From: Streptomyces coelicoflavus
Lineage (GTDB): Bacteria; Actinomycetota; Actinomycetes; Streptomycetales; Streptomycetaceae
Direction: 5' to 3'
NCBI RefSeq assembly: GCF_003112555.1
Contig: NZ_BEWB01000002.1
Coordinates: forward strand, 930,001-994,000
Length of the DNA: 64,000 nucleotides
Within the stretch, counting starts at the first letter, position 1. Every line of letters starts with the position of its first letter. Positions 8,990 to 17,354 of the stretch are shown here, piece by piece. The notes under the pieces are model-generated. The model was not told the DNA's origin. It ran no database searches and saw only the letters and a program-made list of their open reading frames with translations. The position numbers and the translations under genes are program-made.

Positions 8990-9505
8990 ATGCCAGCTCC
9001 GCACATACGCCCCGCCAGGTCCGAGGACGAGGAACCGCTGCGCCGGATCGACCTCGAGACCTGGTCCCACCTGCACGCCGTCTCGCCCCCGCCGGGGCCG
9101 GACGACCCCTTCTTCCACGACACCTGCGGGCCCGACGCCCACCTGGTCGCCGAACTCGACGGCGCCGTCGTCGGCTACGTCCGGCTCGGCTTCCCCACCC
9201 CGCTGGCCTCCAACACCCACGTCCGCCAGATCCGCGGCCTCGCCGTCGCGGACGCGGCCCGGGGACACGGCGTGGGGCGGGCCCTGGTCCGGGCCGCCGT
9301 CGAGGAGGCCCGGCAGGGAGGCTTCCGCCGGATCACCCTGCGCGTCCTCGGCCACAACACGGCCGCCCGGAAGCTCTACGAGTCCGAGGGCTTCGTCGTC
9401 GAGGGCGTACAGCCCGAGGAGTTCCACCTCGACGGCCGGTACGTCGACGACGTGATGATGGGGCAGATGCTGACCGGCCCGGCCGGGGCCGCGCTCACGA
9501 CGTGA
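8990..9505 (+). CDS. GNAT family N-acetyltransferase
   Basis: This 171-residue protein starts MPAPHIRPARSEDEEPLRRI. It contains the acetyl-CoA-binding motif A (RGLAVADAARGHGVGRALVRAAVEEA, about residues 80-105), then ITLRVLGHNTAARKLYESEGF, the motif B tyrosine/GF element near the end. It probably acetylates a small molecule or a protein N-terminus; the substrate cannot be deduced. No ribosome site is present and the ATG at 8990 fits a leaderless start. Its last 11 bp overlap the 3' end of the convergent protease gene. Confidence 0.85.
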   Translation: MPAPHIRPARSEDEEPLRRIDLETWSHLHAVSPPPGPDDPFFHDTCGPDAHLVAELDGAVVGYVRLGFPTPLASNTHVRQIRGLAVADAARGHGVGRALVRAAVEEARQGGFRRITLRVLGHNTAARKLYESEGFVVEGVQPEEFHLDGRYVDDVMMGQMLTGPAGAALTT

Positions 9506-10679
9506 CGGGCTCGCCCGTGTCCACCGCCCGCGTGGCGTCCGCGGCCTCGCGCGCCTGGGGGGCCACCTCGGCGGCCGTCAGCACGTAGCCGGTCTCCGCG
9601 TCGGAGGTGGAACGGGCGAACACCACGCCGTACACCCGGCCGTCGGTGGTCAGCAGGGGTCCGCCCGAGTTGCCGGGGCGGACCGTGGAACGGACCGAGT
9701 AGATCTCCCGGGTGACGTTCTCGTCGTTGTAGATGTTCTGGCCGGTGGCGCGGATCCGGTTCGCCACCGTCGCCGCCCGCAGGTCCAGCGCCCCGTCCTG
9801 CGGATAGCCCGCGACCACCGCCGCGTCGCCCCGCGAGGCGCCCTCCTCGAACCGCAGCACCGGCGCCCGCAGATCGGGGACGTACAGCACGGCCACGTCC
9901 TTGTCCGGGTCGAACAGCACCACCCGCGCCTCGTACGTGGGGCCCACGCCGCCGACCCGGACGGTCGGATCGTCGATGCCGGCCACCACGTGGGCGTTGG
10001 TCATCACGTGCTCCGGCGCGTACACGAAGCCGCTGCCCTCCCGGCCCTGGGCGCCGGCGACGCCCTCCACCTTCACCGTGCTGAGCTTGGCCGCGCGGGT
10101 CGCCGCGGGCGTGACGCTGTCGCCCGAGGGCTCGGCGACCTCGGCGGCCGACTCGTTCTCGAACGGGTTGAAGACCTGCGGGAACCCGGCGTCGGCCAGC
10201 GCGGTCGTCGCCCGGGAGAACCACGCCGGGGTGGTGTCCGGCATCACCCGCTGCACCGCGCCCAGCACGCTCGAGTCCCGGATCGCCGAGGTGAGCAGCG
10301 AGGACGAGGACGCCGCGAGGACGCTCGCCGCCACCCACGCCACGATCAGCGCCGCCGCCGAGTTCGCCACCGCCCCGCCGACCCCGTCGGCCACCCTGAG
10401 CGGACCGGCGTCCAGTTCCCGGCGCAGCCGCAGCGCGAGCCGCCCCGCCAGCTCGTGGCCCACCATCGCCGGGAGCAGCACCGTGACCACCGCGACCACC
10501 GTCGCCCCGGTCGAGCCCCGCGCGACCAGGTCCATCACCCACGGCAGCACCCACACGCCGAGCACCGCACCGCCCACGAAGCCGGCCAGCGACACACAGC
10601 CCGCCACCAGCCCGCGCCGGTAACCGGACGCCGCGTAGGCCAGCACCACCAGCGCCAGCACGATGTCGAGCAGGTCCAC
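9495..10679 (-). CDS. MarP-like membrane-anchored serine protease (CvpA domain plus trypsin-like domain)
   Basis: This 394-residue protein begins MDLLDIVLALVVLAYAASGYRRG and has about four N-terminal membrane helices (residues 1-125, CvpA-like). An external chymotrypsin-fold domain follows, with triad candidates His230 (MTNAHVV), Asp261 (DKDVAVLYV) and Ser338 (PGNSGGPLL). This matches the architecture of mycobacterial MarP, a periplasmic protease needed for acid resistance that acts on peptidoglycan hydrolases. A PGRP amidase gene is divergently transcribed next to it, which fits a wall-related role by inference. The start is GTG at 10679. Confidence 0.85.
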   Translation of the reverse strand: MDLLDIVLALVVLAYAASGYRRGLVAGCVSLAGFVGGAVLGVWVLPWVMDLVARGSTGATVVAVVTVLLPAMVGHELAGRLALRLRRELDAGPLRVADGVGGAVANSAAALIVAWVAASVLAASSSSLLTSAIRDSSVLGAVQRVMPDTTPAWFSRATTALADAGFPQVFNPFENESAAEVAEPSGDSVTPAATRAAKLSTVKVEGVAGAQGREGSGFVYAPEHVMTNAHVVAGIDDPTVRVGGVGPTYEARVVLFDPDKDVAVLYVPDLRAPVLRFEEGASRGDAAVVAGYPQDGALDLRAATVANRIRATGQNIYNDENVTREIYSVRSTVRPGNSGGPLLTTDGRVYGVVFARSTSDAETGYVLTAAEVAPQAREAADATRAVDTGEPVTS

Positions 10680-10889
10680 GCGAACCGCCTTTCTGCCGGA
10701 CCCCGGGACCCTCAGTACGTGCGGTACCGGGCCGATGATCAGCCTGAAGCGCACAACCGTCCGAAGAGGGGGCGTCCGTGCGAGCGAACGTGTGCGGTCT
10801 ACCGTGGAACGCCGTGCACCGGGACGATGGTTCCACCGGGTGGCACACCACACATCGCGGACAGAGCGGATCCGCCGGACAGTAGGACC

Positions 10890-11714
10890 ATGCCAGTCTT
10901 CCGAGGACCGCGCCGGGCCCGGGAGCGCCGTACCTCCCGCATACCCGGCGCCGCCGGTGTCCCGGCCCCGGCCCGGGCGCTGCTCGGCGCCCTGCCCGGG
11001 CTGGCCGCCGTCGCCGCGCTCTTCCTGTGCGCGAACGGCGTGCAACGGGCGGCCGACGCGCAGTCCGCCGACGCCGCCCCGGCCGCCGCCACCGACCGGT
11101 ACGCCGCGCCCCGGCCCGACATCGTGCCCCGGTCGGTCTGGCTGGGCGACGCCGCCCGCGCCCAGCCCGCCCCCCGCTACGACGACAAGGTCGTCGCCGT
11201 CTTCGTCCACCACACGGACACGCCCAACGACTACGACTGCGCCGACGTGCCGGCCATCCTGCGCGGCGTGTACCAGGGCCAGACCGGCGCCCGGGACTGG
11301 GACGACATCGGCTACAACTTCGTCGTCGACCGCTGCGGCACCGTCTACGAGGGCCGCGCCGGGGGCATCGACCGTGCCGTCACCGGCGCCCACACCCAGG
11401 GCTTCAACCACCGCACCACCGGGATCGCCGCCCTCGGCACCTACACCGCCGGGGTGCCCGTGCCCGACGAGCTGACCGACGCGATCGCCGCCGTGACCGC
11501 CTGGAAACTCGGTGAGAGCGGCACCGACCCGCGCGGGAAGGCCGTCCTGGTCTCCAGCAACGGCCTCAGCCGGTTCGCCGCGGGCGCCACCGCCACGCTG
11601 CCCGCCGTCGCGGGCCACGACGACGGCTATGCGACCAGTTGCCCGGGAGCCGCCCTCACCGCCCGCCTCGGCGACATCAGGGACACGGCGGCCCGTCTCC
11701 AGGGCCGCGCCTGA
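10890..11714 (+). CDS. Secreted or membrane-anchored N-acetylmuramoyl-L-alanine amidase, PGRP type
   Basis: This 274-residue protein has a basic N-terminus and one hydrophobic segment (ALLGALPGLAAVAALFLCA, residues 30-48), consistent with export or anchoring. A PGRP/amidase-2 domain follows (about 75-270): RSVWLG, zinc-ligand region FVHHTDTPNDYDC (His107/108), DIGYNFVVDRCGTVYEGRAGG, GAHTQGFNHRTTGIAALG and GHDDGYATSCPG near the end. It would cleave the bond between muramic acid and L-alanine in peptidoglycan. The ATG at 10890 follows a short TAGGAC purine stretch. It is divergent from the MarP-like protease. Confidence 0.88.
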   Translation: MPVFRGPRRARERRTSRIPGAAGVPAPARALLGALPGLAAVAALFLCANGVQRAADAQSADAAPAAATDRYAAPRPDIVPRSVWLGDAARAQPAPRYDDKVVAVFVHHTDTPNDYDCADVPAILRGVYQGQTGARDWDDIGYNFVVDRCGTVYEGRAGGIDRAVTGAHTQGFNHRTTGIAALGTYTAGVPVPDELTDAIAAVTAWKLGESGTDPRGKAVLVSSNGLSRFAAGATATLPAVAGHDDGYATSCPGAALTARLGDIRDTAARLQGRA

Positions 11715-11730
11715 CCGAGCCCGGAGCGCC

Positions 11731-12252
11731 TCAGTCCGGCCCGAACCTCGCCCACAGGCGGGGCAGGCGCTCGGCGAGGGCCCGGTCGTTCTCCAGGTCG
11801 ACCGGCGTACCCAGCGGTTCGGCGGGCGCGGGCGCGATGCCCAGGTCGGGAGCGACGGAGCCGGTGAGCTGTTCGTAGGCCTCGTCGGCCGCGTAGCCCA
11901 GCTCCTCGCCGTCGCCGTCCAGCTCCTCGTCGAAGTCGTCCAGCAGCTCGGCGAGCGAGTCGGGGTCGTGCACCGCGCCCTCGTACACCTCACGGCCCTG
12001 GCCGATCAGCCAGCAACGGAAGAAGTCGAAGGCGTCGTCGCTCGCCCCGCCGAGCAGCACCCACGCCGCGCCCCACAGGTCCCAGGCGCAGGCGCGGTTG
12101 TAGCGGGCCTCGAAGTGGCGGGCGAAGTCGAGCACCAGGTCCGGGTCCATGCCGAGCAGCCGCTCCACGAGCAGGTCGGCCTGGTCCTCGGGATCACCGT
12201 CGGCCCGCTGCCGGGCGGCGTCGATCAACTCCCAGAACTCCGTCTCGTCCAT
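11731..12252 (-). CDS. DUF4240 family protein
   Basis: This 173-residue, strongly acidic protein starts MDETEFWELIDAARQRADGDPEDQ, the typical DUF4240 opening. It continues with a helical WGAAWVLLGGASDDAFDFFRCWLIGQGREVYEGAV block and ends with Ala/Pro-rich and leucine/arginine segments. The biochemical role of the family is unknown. The ATG at 12252 is preferred. A longer frame would add a poly-alanine leader translated from the hexanucleotide repeat, which I regard as non-coding. It ends 17 bp from the convergent amidase gene. Confidence 0.75.
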   Translation of the reverse strand: MDETEFWELIDAARQRADGDPEDQADLLVERLLGMDPDLVLDFARHFEARYNRACAWDLWGAAWVLLGGASDDAFDFFRCWLIGQGREVYEGAVHDPDSLAELLDDFDEELDGDGEELGYAADEAYEQLTGSVAPDLGIAPAPAEPLGTPVDLENDRALAERLPRLWARFGPD

Positions 12253-12307
12253 CACGGCTCCAGCATCGACCCTGGACGAGAACGCCGCACGCGGAGTACG
12301 ACGGATC

Positions 12308-12313
12308 GTTATA
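12308..12313 (-). promoter_or_regulatory. Candidate -10 (TATAAC) for the DUF4240 gene, next to the repeat
   Basis: TATAAC on the minus strand ends 55 bp before ATG 12252. A -35 element at normal spacing would fall inside the GCTGCC repeat tract. Confidence 0.45.
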
Positions 12314-12316
12314 CGT

Positions 12317-12379
12317 GCTGCCGCTGCCGCTGCCGCTGCCGCTGCCGCTGCCGCTGCCGCTGCCGCTGCCGCTGCCGCT
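12317..12379. repeat. Hexanucleotide tandem repeat (GCTGCC), about 10.5 copies
   Basis: 63 bp of perfect GCTGCC repeats (GGCAGC on the other strand) lie between the WYL regulator gene and the DUF4240 gene. They abut a candidate -10 element. As a perfect short repeat the tract could vary in length by slippage. Confidence 0.97.
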
Positions 12380-12447
12380 CGCGACCCGCCCCGTGCCCAC
12401 ACCCACGCAGGGCACCCCTGCAACGCCGGCCCACGCCCCCCGCCGGC

Positions 12448-13422
12448 TCACCCCCCGTACAACCCCGCCAACCGCCCCGCATCCCGCGCGAAGCGCCCCC
12501 GCAGCGTCGCCGGCGCCAGCACCTCCACCTCCGGCCCGAGCAACCGAAGCTGCTCGTGCGCGACGTCCTCCGACTCCACTGCCAGCGTCACCGTCACCCA
12601 GCCCTCCGCGTCCGGCGCCCCGGCGGCCTCCAGCGCCTCCCGGGCGGCCGCCGCGTCGACGGCGTACGTCAGCCTCCGGACGCCGGCGGCCGACAGCCGC
12701 ACCACGACCTCCGCCCGCAGAATCGACCGCGCGAACTGCTCGGCCCGCTCCGCCCAGAACGCGGGCAGGTCGAAGTCCCCGTCCCGCTCGAAGCGCTCCC
12801 CGCCCGCCTCCACCGCCGTGAACCGGTCGATGCGGTACACCCGGAAGGACCCGCCGCCCGCCGCCCGCGCGCACAGGTACCAGACGCCGGCCTTCAGCAC
12901 GAGCCCGTACGGCTCCAGCTCCCGCACCACCTCCTCCTCCCCGCGCCGGTAGCGCGCGGCGACGCGCCGGTCGTCCCAGACCGCCTCCGCCACCGCCGGC
13001 AGCAGCTCGGGCGTCTCGGGCTCGCGGAACCAGCTGGGCGCGTCCAGGTGGAACCGCTGGGCGGCCGTACGGGAGGCGTCCCGCAGGGAGGGGAGCAGGG
13101 CCGCCGACACCTTCAGGCGGGCCGCCGAGGCCGCGTCCTCCAGGCCCATCTCGCGCAGCGCCCCGGGGACCCCCGACAGGAACAGCGCCTCCGCCTCGCC
13201 CCGGGCCAGCCCGGTGAGCCGGGTGCGGTAGCCGCCGACCAGGCGGTAGCCCCCGGCCCGCCCCCGCTCCGCGTACACCGGCACGCCCGCCTCCGACAGC
13301 GCCTGCGCGTCCCGGGTCACGGTGCGCTCCGACACCTCCAGCTCCCGGGCCAGCTCGGCCGCGGTCATGGCCGGGCGGGACTGGAGGAGCAGCACCATCT
13401 TGATGAGGCGGGCAGCACGCAT
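12448..13422 (-). CDS. WYL-domain transcriptional regulator (YafY-like)
   Basis: This 324-residue protein starts MRAARLIKMVLLLQSRPAMTAAELARELEVSERTVTRDAQALSEAGVPVYAERGRAGGYRL, an N-terminal winged helix-turn-helix of the HTH_11 type (residues 1-65). A WYL ligand-binding domain follows (about 140-215, with EPYGLVLKAGVWYLCARAAGG and FRVYRIDRF) and then a WCX-type C-terminal extension. WYL regulators sense nucleic acids or small ligands; the ligand here is unknown. I chose the ATG at 13422 because the longer frame would run through the aceE terminator hairpin. Confidence 0.85.
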   Translation of the reverse strand: MRAARLIKMVLLLQSRPAMTAAELARELEVSERTVTRDAQALSEAGVPVYAERGRAGGYRLVGGYRTRLTGLARGEAEALFLSGVPGALREMGLEDAASAARLKVSAALLPSLRDASRTAAQRFHLDAPSWFREPETPELLPAVAEAVWDDRRVAARYRRGEEEVVRELEPYGLVLKAGVWYLCARAAGGGSFRVYRIDRFTAVEAGGERFERDGDFDLPAFWAERAEQFARSILRAEVVVRLSAAGVRRLTYAVDAAAAREALEAAGAPDAEGWVTVTLAVESEDVAHEQLRLLGPEVEVLAPATLRGRFARDAGRLAGLYGG

Positions 13423-13448
13423 CCCCACATGATGCAGGAGGACGCGGA

Positions 13449-13472
13449 AGGCCCCCGCCGCGGCGGGGGCCT
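13449..13472 (-). terminator. Terminator hairpin downstream of aceE
   Basis: A perfect palindrome with 12-bp arms (AGGCCCCCGCCG / CGGCGGGGGCCT) lies 22 bp after the aceE stop and before the WYL gene start. Confidence 0.75.
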
Positions 13473-13493
13473 CCACTCACATCAGCCTCGTGC

Positions 13494-16193
13494 TCACAGG
13501 CCGTAGCGCTCGCGCGCCTCCTTCACGGTCGTCGCCTTGACCTCGCCGCGCCTGGCGAGCTGGGCCAGGGCCGCGACCACGATGGACTCGGCGTCGACGC
13601 CGAAGTGGCGGCGGGCGGCGTCACGGGTGTCCGACAGGCCGAAGCCGTCGGCACCGAGCGACGAGTAGTCCTGCTCCACCCACTGCGCGATCTGGTCCGG
13701 GACCTGCCGCATGTAGTCGGAGACCGCGAGGACCGGGCCCTCGGCGCCCTGGAGCGCCCGGCGCACGTACGGCACCCGCTCCTCGCCGCGCAGCAGCGCC
13801 GCGTCGGCGTCCATGGCGTCCCGGCGCAGCTCCGTCCAGGAGGTCGCCGACCACACGTCGGCGGCCACGCCCCACTCCTCGGCGAGCAGCCGCTGCGCCT
13901 TGAGCGTCCAGTGGATCGCCGTGCCGGAACCGAGCAGCTGGATGCGCGGGGCGTTCGCGGCCGGGGTCAGGCCCGCCGTCTCCGCCGTGTTGAAGCGGTA
14001 CAGGCCCTTGACGATGCCCTCGTCGACACCGGACGGCTTGGCCGGCTGCGGCATCGGCTCGTTGTAGACCGTCAGGTAGTAGAAGACGTTCGGGTCCTCG
14101 CCCGGGGCCGCCTCGCCGTACATGCGGCGCAGACCGTCCTTGACGATCGCCGCGATCTCGTACGCGAACGCCGGGTCGTACGACAGCGCGGCCGGGTTGG
14201 TCGCCGCGATGGCCGGGGAGTGGCCGTCCGCGTGCTGGAGGCCCTCGCCGGTCAGCGTGGTGCGGCCGGCGGTGGCACCCACCAGGAAGCCGCGGCCGAG
14301 CTGGTCGCCGAGCTGCCACATCTGGTCGGCCGTGCGCTGCCAGCCGAACATCGAGTAGAAGATGTAGAACGGGATCATCGTCTCGCCGTGCGTCGCGTAC
14401 GACGTCGAAGCGGCGATGAAGTCGGCCATCGAACCGGCCTCGGTGATCCCCTCGTTGAGGATCTGGCCGTTCTTGGCCTCCTTGTAGTACATCAGCTGGT
14501 CGCGGTCGACCGGCTCGTACGTCTGGCCCTTGGGCGAGTAGATGCCCAGCGACGGGAACAGCGACTCCATGCCGAAGGTGCGCGCCTCGTCGGGGACGAT
14601 CGGCACCCAGCGCTTGCCGGTCTCCTTGTCGCGGACCAGGTCCTTGACCAGGCGGACGAAGGCCATCGTGGTGGCCACGCTCTGCGAGCCGGAGCCCTTG
14701 TCGAAGGCCGCGAACGCCTTGTCGGCGGGCGCGGGCAGCGGGGCGACCGGGTGCACGCGGCGGGCCGGGGCCGGACCGCCGAGGGCGGCGCGGCGCTCCT
14801 GGAGGTAGCGGACCTCGGGGGAGTCGGCACCCGGGTGGGCGTAGGGGACCACGCCGTCGACGAAGGCGCTGTCCGCGATCGGCAGGCCGAGCAGGTCGCG
14901 CATGTCCTTGAACTCGTCCACCGAGAGCTTCTTCATCTGGTGGTTGGCGTTCTTGGACGCGAAGCCGGTGCCGAGGGTGTGGCCCTTGACCGTCTGGGCG
15001 AGGATCACGGTCGGCGCGCCCTTGTGGGCGAGCGCGGACCGGTAGGCCGCGTAGACCTTGCGGGACTCGTGACCGCCGCGCGAGAAGTGGAAGCAGTCGA
15101 GGATCTTGTCGTCGGACAGCAGCTTCGCCATCTCGGCGAGCTGCGGGTCCTTGTTGAAGAAGTCCTCGCGGATGTAGGCCGCGTCGCGCGTCTGGTACGT
15201 CTGGACCTGGGCGTCCGGTACCTCGCGCAGGCGGCGTACGAGCGCGCCGGTGGTGTCGAGCTGGAACAGCTCGTCCCACGCCGTGCCCCACAGCGACTTG
15301 ATCACGTTCCAGCCGGCGCCGCGGAACTGGGCCTCCAGCTCCTGCACGATCTTGAAGTTGGCGCGGACCGGACCGTCGAGGCGCTGCAGGTTGCAGTTGA
15401 TGACGAAGGTCAGGTTGTCCAGGCCCTCACGGGAGGCGAGGGTGAGCGCGGTGGTGGACTCCGGCTCGTCCATCTCGCCGTCACCGAGGAACGCCCACAC
15501 GTGGGAGTTGGTCAGGTCCTTGATGCCGCGGCTGGTCAGGTAGCGGTTGAACCGCGCCTGGTAGATCGCGGAGATCGGGCCGAGGCCCATGGAGACGGTG
15601 GGGAACTCCCACAGCCAGGGAAGCCGGCGCGGGTGCGGGTAGGACGGCAGACCGTTGCCGCCGGCCTCGCGGCGGAAGTTGTCCAGCTGCTCCTCGTTGA
15701 GGCGGCCGTCGAGGAAGGCGCGGGCGTAGATGCCGGGGGAGGCGTGGCCCTGGATGTAGAGCTGGTCGCCGGAGCCGTCACCCTCCTTGCCCTTGAAGAA
15801 GTGGTTGAAGCCGGTCTCGTAGAGCCAGGCGGCGGAGGCGAAGGTGGCGATGTGGCCGCCGACGCCGTGCTTGCTGCCGCGGGTCACCATCGCCGCCGCG
15901 TTCCAGCGGTTCCAGGCGGTGATCCGCTGCTCCAGCGCCTCGTCGCCGTCCACGGCGGGCTCGGCGGAGGTGGGGATGGTGTTGACGTAGTCCGTCTCGA
16001 GGAGCTTCGGCAGTGCGAGGCCGGCGCCCTCGGCGCGCTCCAGTGTGCGGCGCATCAGGTACGCGGCACGGTGCGGCCCGGCCGCCTTGGTGACGGCGTC
16101 CAGGGAGGCCTGCCATTCGGCGGTCTCCTCCGGGTCGCGGTCCGGGAGCTGGTCGAGCTCGCTCGGCTGGATGGCTTTGGGGTCGGTCGTCAT
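13494..16193 (-). CDS. aceE: Pyruvate dehydrogenase E1 component (homodimeric type)
   Basis: AceE decarboxylates pyruvate with thiamine diphosphate and passes the acetyl group to the E2 lipoyl domains. The 899-residue protein starts [20 protein letters not shown]. It shows [24 protein letters not shown] and [17 protein letters not shown], then the thiamine-diphosphate motif [18 protein letters not shown]...[13 protein letters not shown] (about 250-295), as expected for the large AceE form of gammaproteobacteria and actinobacteria. The ATG at 16193 has an AAGGCGGCG site; upstream Met codons lack one. E2 and E3 are encoded at 17355-20587, with a GntR gene between. A palindrome 119 bp upstream is a candidate operator. 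Confidence 0.96.
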   Translation of the reverse strand: MTTDPKAIQPSELDQLPDRDPEETAEWQASLDAVTKAAGPHRAAYLMRRTLERAEGAGLALPKLLETDYVNTIPTSAEPAVDGDEALEQRITAWNRWNAAAMVTRGSKHGVGGHIATFASAAWLYETGFNHFFKGKEGDGSGDQLYIQGHASPGIYARAFLDGRLNEEQLDNFRREAGGNGLPSYPHPRRLPWLWEFPTVSMGLGPISAIYQARFNRYLTSRGIKDLTNSHVWAFLGDGEMDEPESTTALTLASREGLDNLTFVINCNLQRLDGPVRANFKIVQELEAQFRGAGWNVIKSLWGTAWDELFQLDTTGALVRRLREVPDAQVQTYQTRDAAYIREDFFNKDPQLAEMAKLLSDDKILDCFHFSRGGHESRKVYAAYRSALAHKGAPTVILAQTVKGHTLGTGFASKNANHQMKKLSVDEFKDMRDLLGLPIADSAFVDGVVPYAHPGADSPEVRYLQERRAALGGPAPARRVHPVAPLPAPADKAFAAFDKGSGSQSVATTMAFVRLVKDLVRDKETGKRWVPIVPDEARTFGMESLFPSLGIYSPKGQTYEPVDRDQLMYYKEAKNGQILNEGITEAGSMADFIAASTSYATHGETMIPFYIFYSMFGWQRTADQMWQLGDQLGRGFLVGATAGRTTLTGEGLQHADGHSPAIAATNPAALSYDPAFAYEIAAIVKDGLRRMYGEAAPGEDPNVFYYLTVYNEPMPQPAKPSGVDEGIVKGLYRFNTAETAGLTPAANAPRIQLLGSGTAIHWTLKAQRLLAEEWGVAADVWSATSWTELRRDAMDADAALLRGEERVPYVRRALQGAEGPVLAVSDYMRQVPDQIAQWVEQDYSSLGADGFGLSDTRDAARRHFGVDAESIVVAALAQLARRGEVKATTVKEARERYGL

Positions 16194-16517
16194 GTCGCCG
16201 CCTTCCTCAGTCGAAGGGGGTTCCCTCATCGGCAAGGGTTCGGGGGTGCCCTAGGTCTTTGGCAGGACAGGGCTGGGCTCCGGTGGGAGTCCAAACGTGA
16301 CTGTAACTCGCTGATCGATGATCGATCAAAGGGTTGAGGGGCAAAACCTCTTGATCACGAGAAAGTCGGCACGGGGTGCCTCCGGCGGTGGCACGGGGTG
16401 ACCTTGAAGTTGGGGGTTTGTGCAGGTGAGAGGGGTCGGGCGCGGATGAGCCCGGGGGGTTCGGCCGAGTGGCGTCCGACGGGTGCTTTGTGGCTGATCG
16501 CGCAGTTCCCCGCGTCC
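16194..16517. other. Intergenic region upstream of aceE
   Basis: This 324-bp gap between the GntR gene and aceE holds the palindrome at 16312-16328 and a family A repeat core that touches the GntR stop codon. A GC-rich stretch free of reading frames with good codon bias fills the rest. I see no gene in it. Confidence 0.7.
16312..16328. promoter_or_regulatory. Near-palindromic candidate operator TGATCGATGATCGATCA
   Basis: A 17-bp inverted repeat with arms TGATCGAT/ATCGATCA around one central base lies 119 bp upstream of aceE. The neighbouring gene encodes a FadR-type GntR regulator, a family that binds short palindromes. That this regulator binds here is inference. Confidence 0.5.
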
Positions 16518-16520
16518 CTA
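16495..16520. repeat. Dispersed intergenic repeat, family A, copy 1 (core)
   Basis: It contains GCGCAGTTCCCCGCG, the core shared with copies at 20806, 46399, 47861 (reduced) and 52671. It overlaps the stop codon of the GntR gene. Confidence 0.6.
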
Positions 16521-17144
16521 TGAAGGGCGCGGGGCGCAGCCCAGGACGTGGGCCTTGACGATCTCCGGGATGCGGGGGTCCCGGCGGCGGAACGCGGCCA
16601 CCAGCTCGTCGTGCTCCTCCGCGTACGACTGCTGCACCGTCCCCAGCCACCGTATCGACAGCGCCGTGAACACCTCGATCCCCAGCCCTTCCCACGTGTG
16701 CAGCAGCACCGAGTTGCCCGCCGCCCGCACCAGCTCCCGGTGGAAGCCCACCGTGTGCCGCACCTGACCGGTCCCGTCGGACGCCCGGTCGGCCGCGTAC
16801 AGGGCGGCGACATGCGGTTCCAGCGCCGAGCAGTCCGCCGCCAGCCGGTCCGCCGCCAGCTCCGCCGCGATCGCCTCCAGGCCGGCCCGGACCGGGTAGC
16901 TCTCCTCCAGGTCGGCGGCGGTCAGGTTCCGCACCCGTACGCCCTTGTTCGGCGCCGACTCGATCAGCCGCAGCGACTCCAGCTCCCGCAGTGCCTCGCG
17001 GACCGGCGTCTGGCTGACCTCCAGCTCGGTGGCGATCCGCCGCTCCACGATCCGCTCGCCCGGCTGCCAGCGTCCGCTGATGATCCCTTCCAGGATGTGC
17101 TCGCGGATCTGTTCGCGCAGCGAGTGGACGACGGGCGCGGTCAT
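16518..17144 (-). CDS. GntR family regulator (FadR/FCD subfamily)
   Basis: This 208-residue protein has an N-terminal winged helix-turn-helix (MTAPVVHSLREQIREHILEGIISGRWQPGERIVERRIATELEVSQTPVREALRELESLRLI, residues 1-62). A C-terminal all-helical FCD ligand-binding domain follows (EESYPVRAGLEAIAAELAA... HRELVRAAGNSVLLHTWEGL... EEHDELVAAFRRRD). FCD regulators sense organic acids such as lactate or pyruvate-related compounds. Its position directly upstream of aceE on the same strand suggests control of pyruvate dehydrogenase, which is inference. The start is ATG at 17144 with GAAGGAG. Confidence 0.88.
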   Translation of the reverse strand: MTAPVVHSLREQIREHILEGIISGRWQPGERIVERRIATELEVSQTPVREALRELESLRLIESAPNKGVRVRNLTAADLEESYPVRAGLEAIAAELAADRLAADCSALEPHVAALYAADRASDGTGQVRHTVGFHRELVRAAGNSVLLHTWEGLGIEVFTALSIRWLGTVQQSYAEEHDELVAAFRRRDPRIPEIVKAHVLGCAPRPS

Positions 17145-17292
17145 GAGAGCTCCTTCGGGAGGGTCGCCTTTCGGACCTCTGGGGCGGCTGACGCTTAGAC
17201 AATACGGCCGTCACGACGGGCGGGAAGGGCGCATGGGGGCGCTTTTACGCAGGTGAGACGAGACTTACACAGCGTGCCCCGGCCGGAACACG

Positions 17293-17332
17293 GCGATGCC
17301 CCCGCCCGGGAAGTTCCGGGCGGGGGCATCGC
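17293..17332 (-). terminator. Terminator hairpin downstream of the E2 gene
   Basis: A perfect 17-bp stem (arms 17293-17309 and 17316-17332) with a GAAGTT loop lies 22 bp after the E2 stop codon. Confidence 0.8.
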
Positions 17333-17354
17333 AGAGGCCCACTGGCGGGGGGAA

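Noticed and set aside
12253..12423. Poly-alanine N-terminal extension of the DUF4240 protein
   Set aside because: It is a translation of the GCTGCC repeat. The family begins at MDETEFW, and a promoter-like element lies between.
13423..13476. Upstream ATG for the WYL regulator at 13476
   Set aside because: It would place the aceE terminator hairpin inside the coding sequence and add an Ala-rich leader not expected for the HTH domain.
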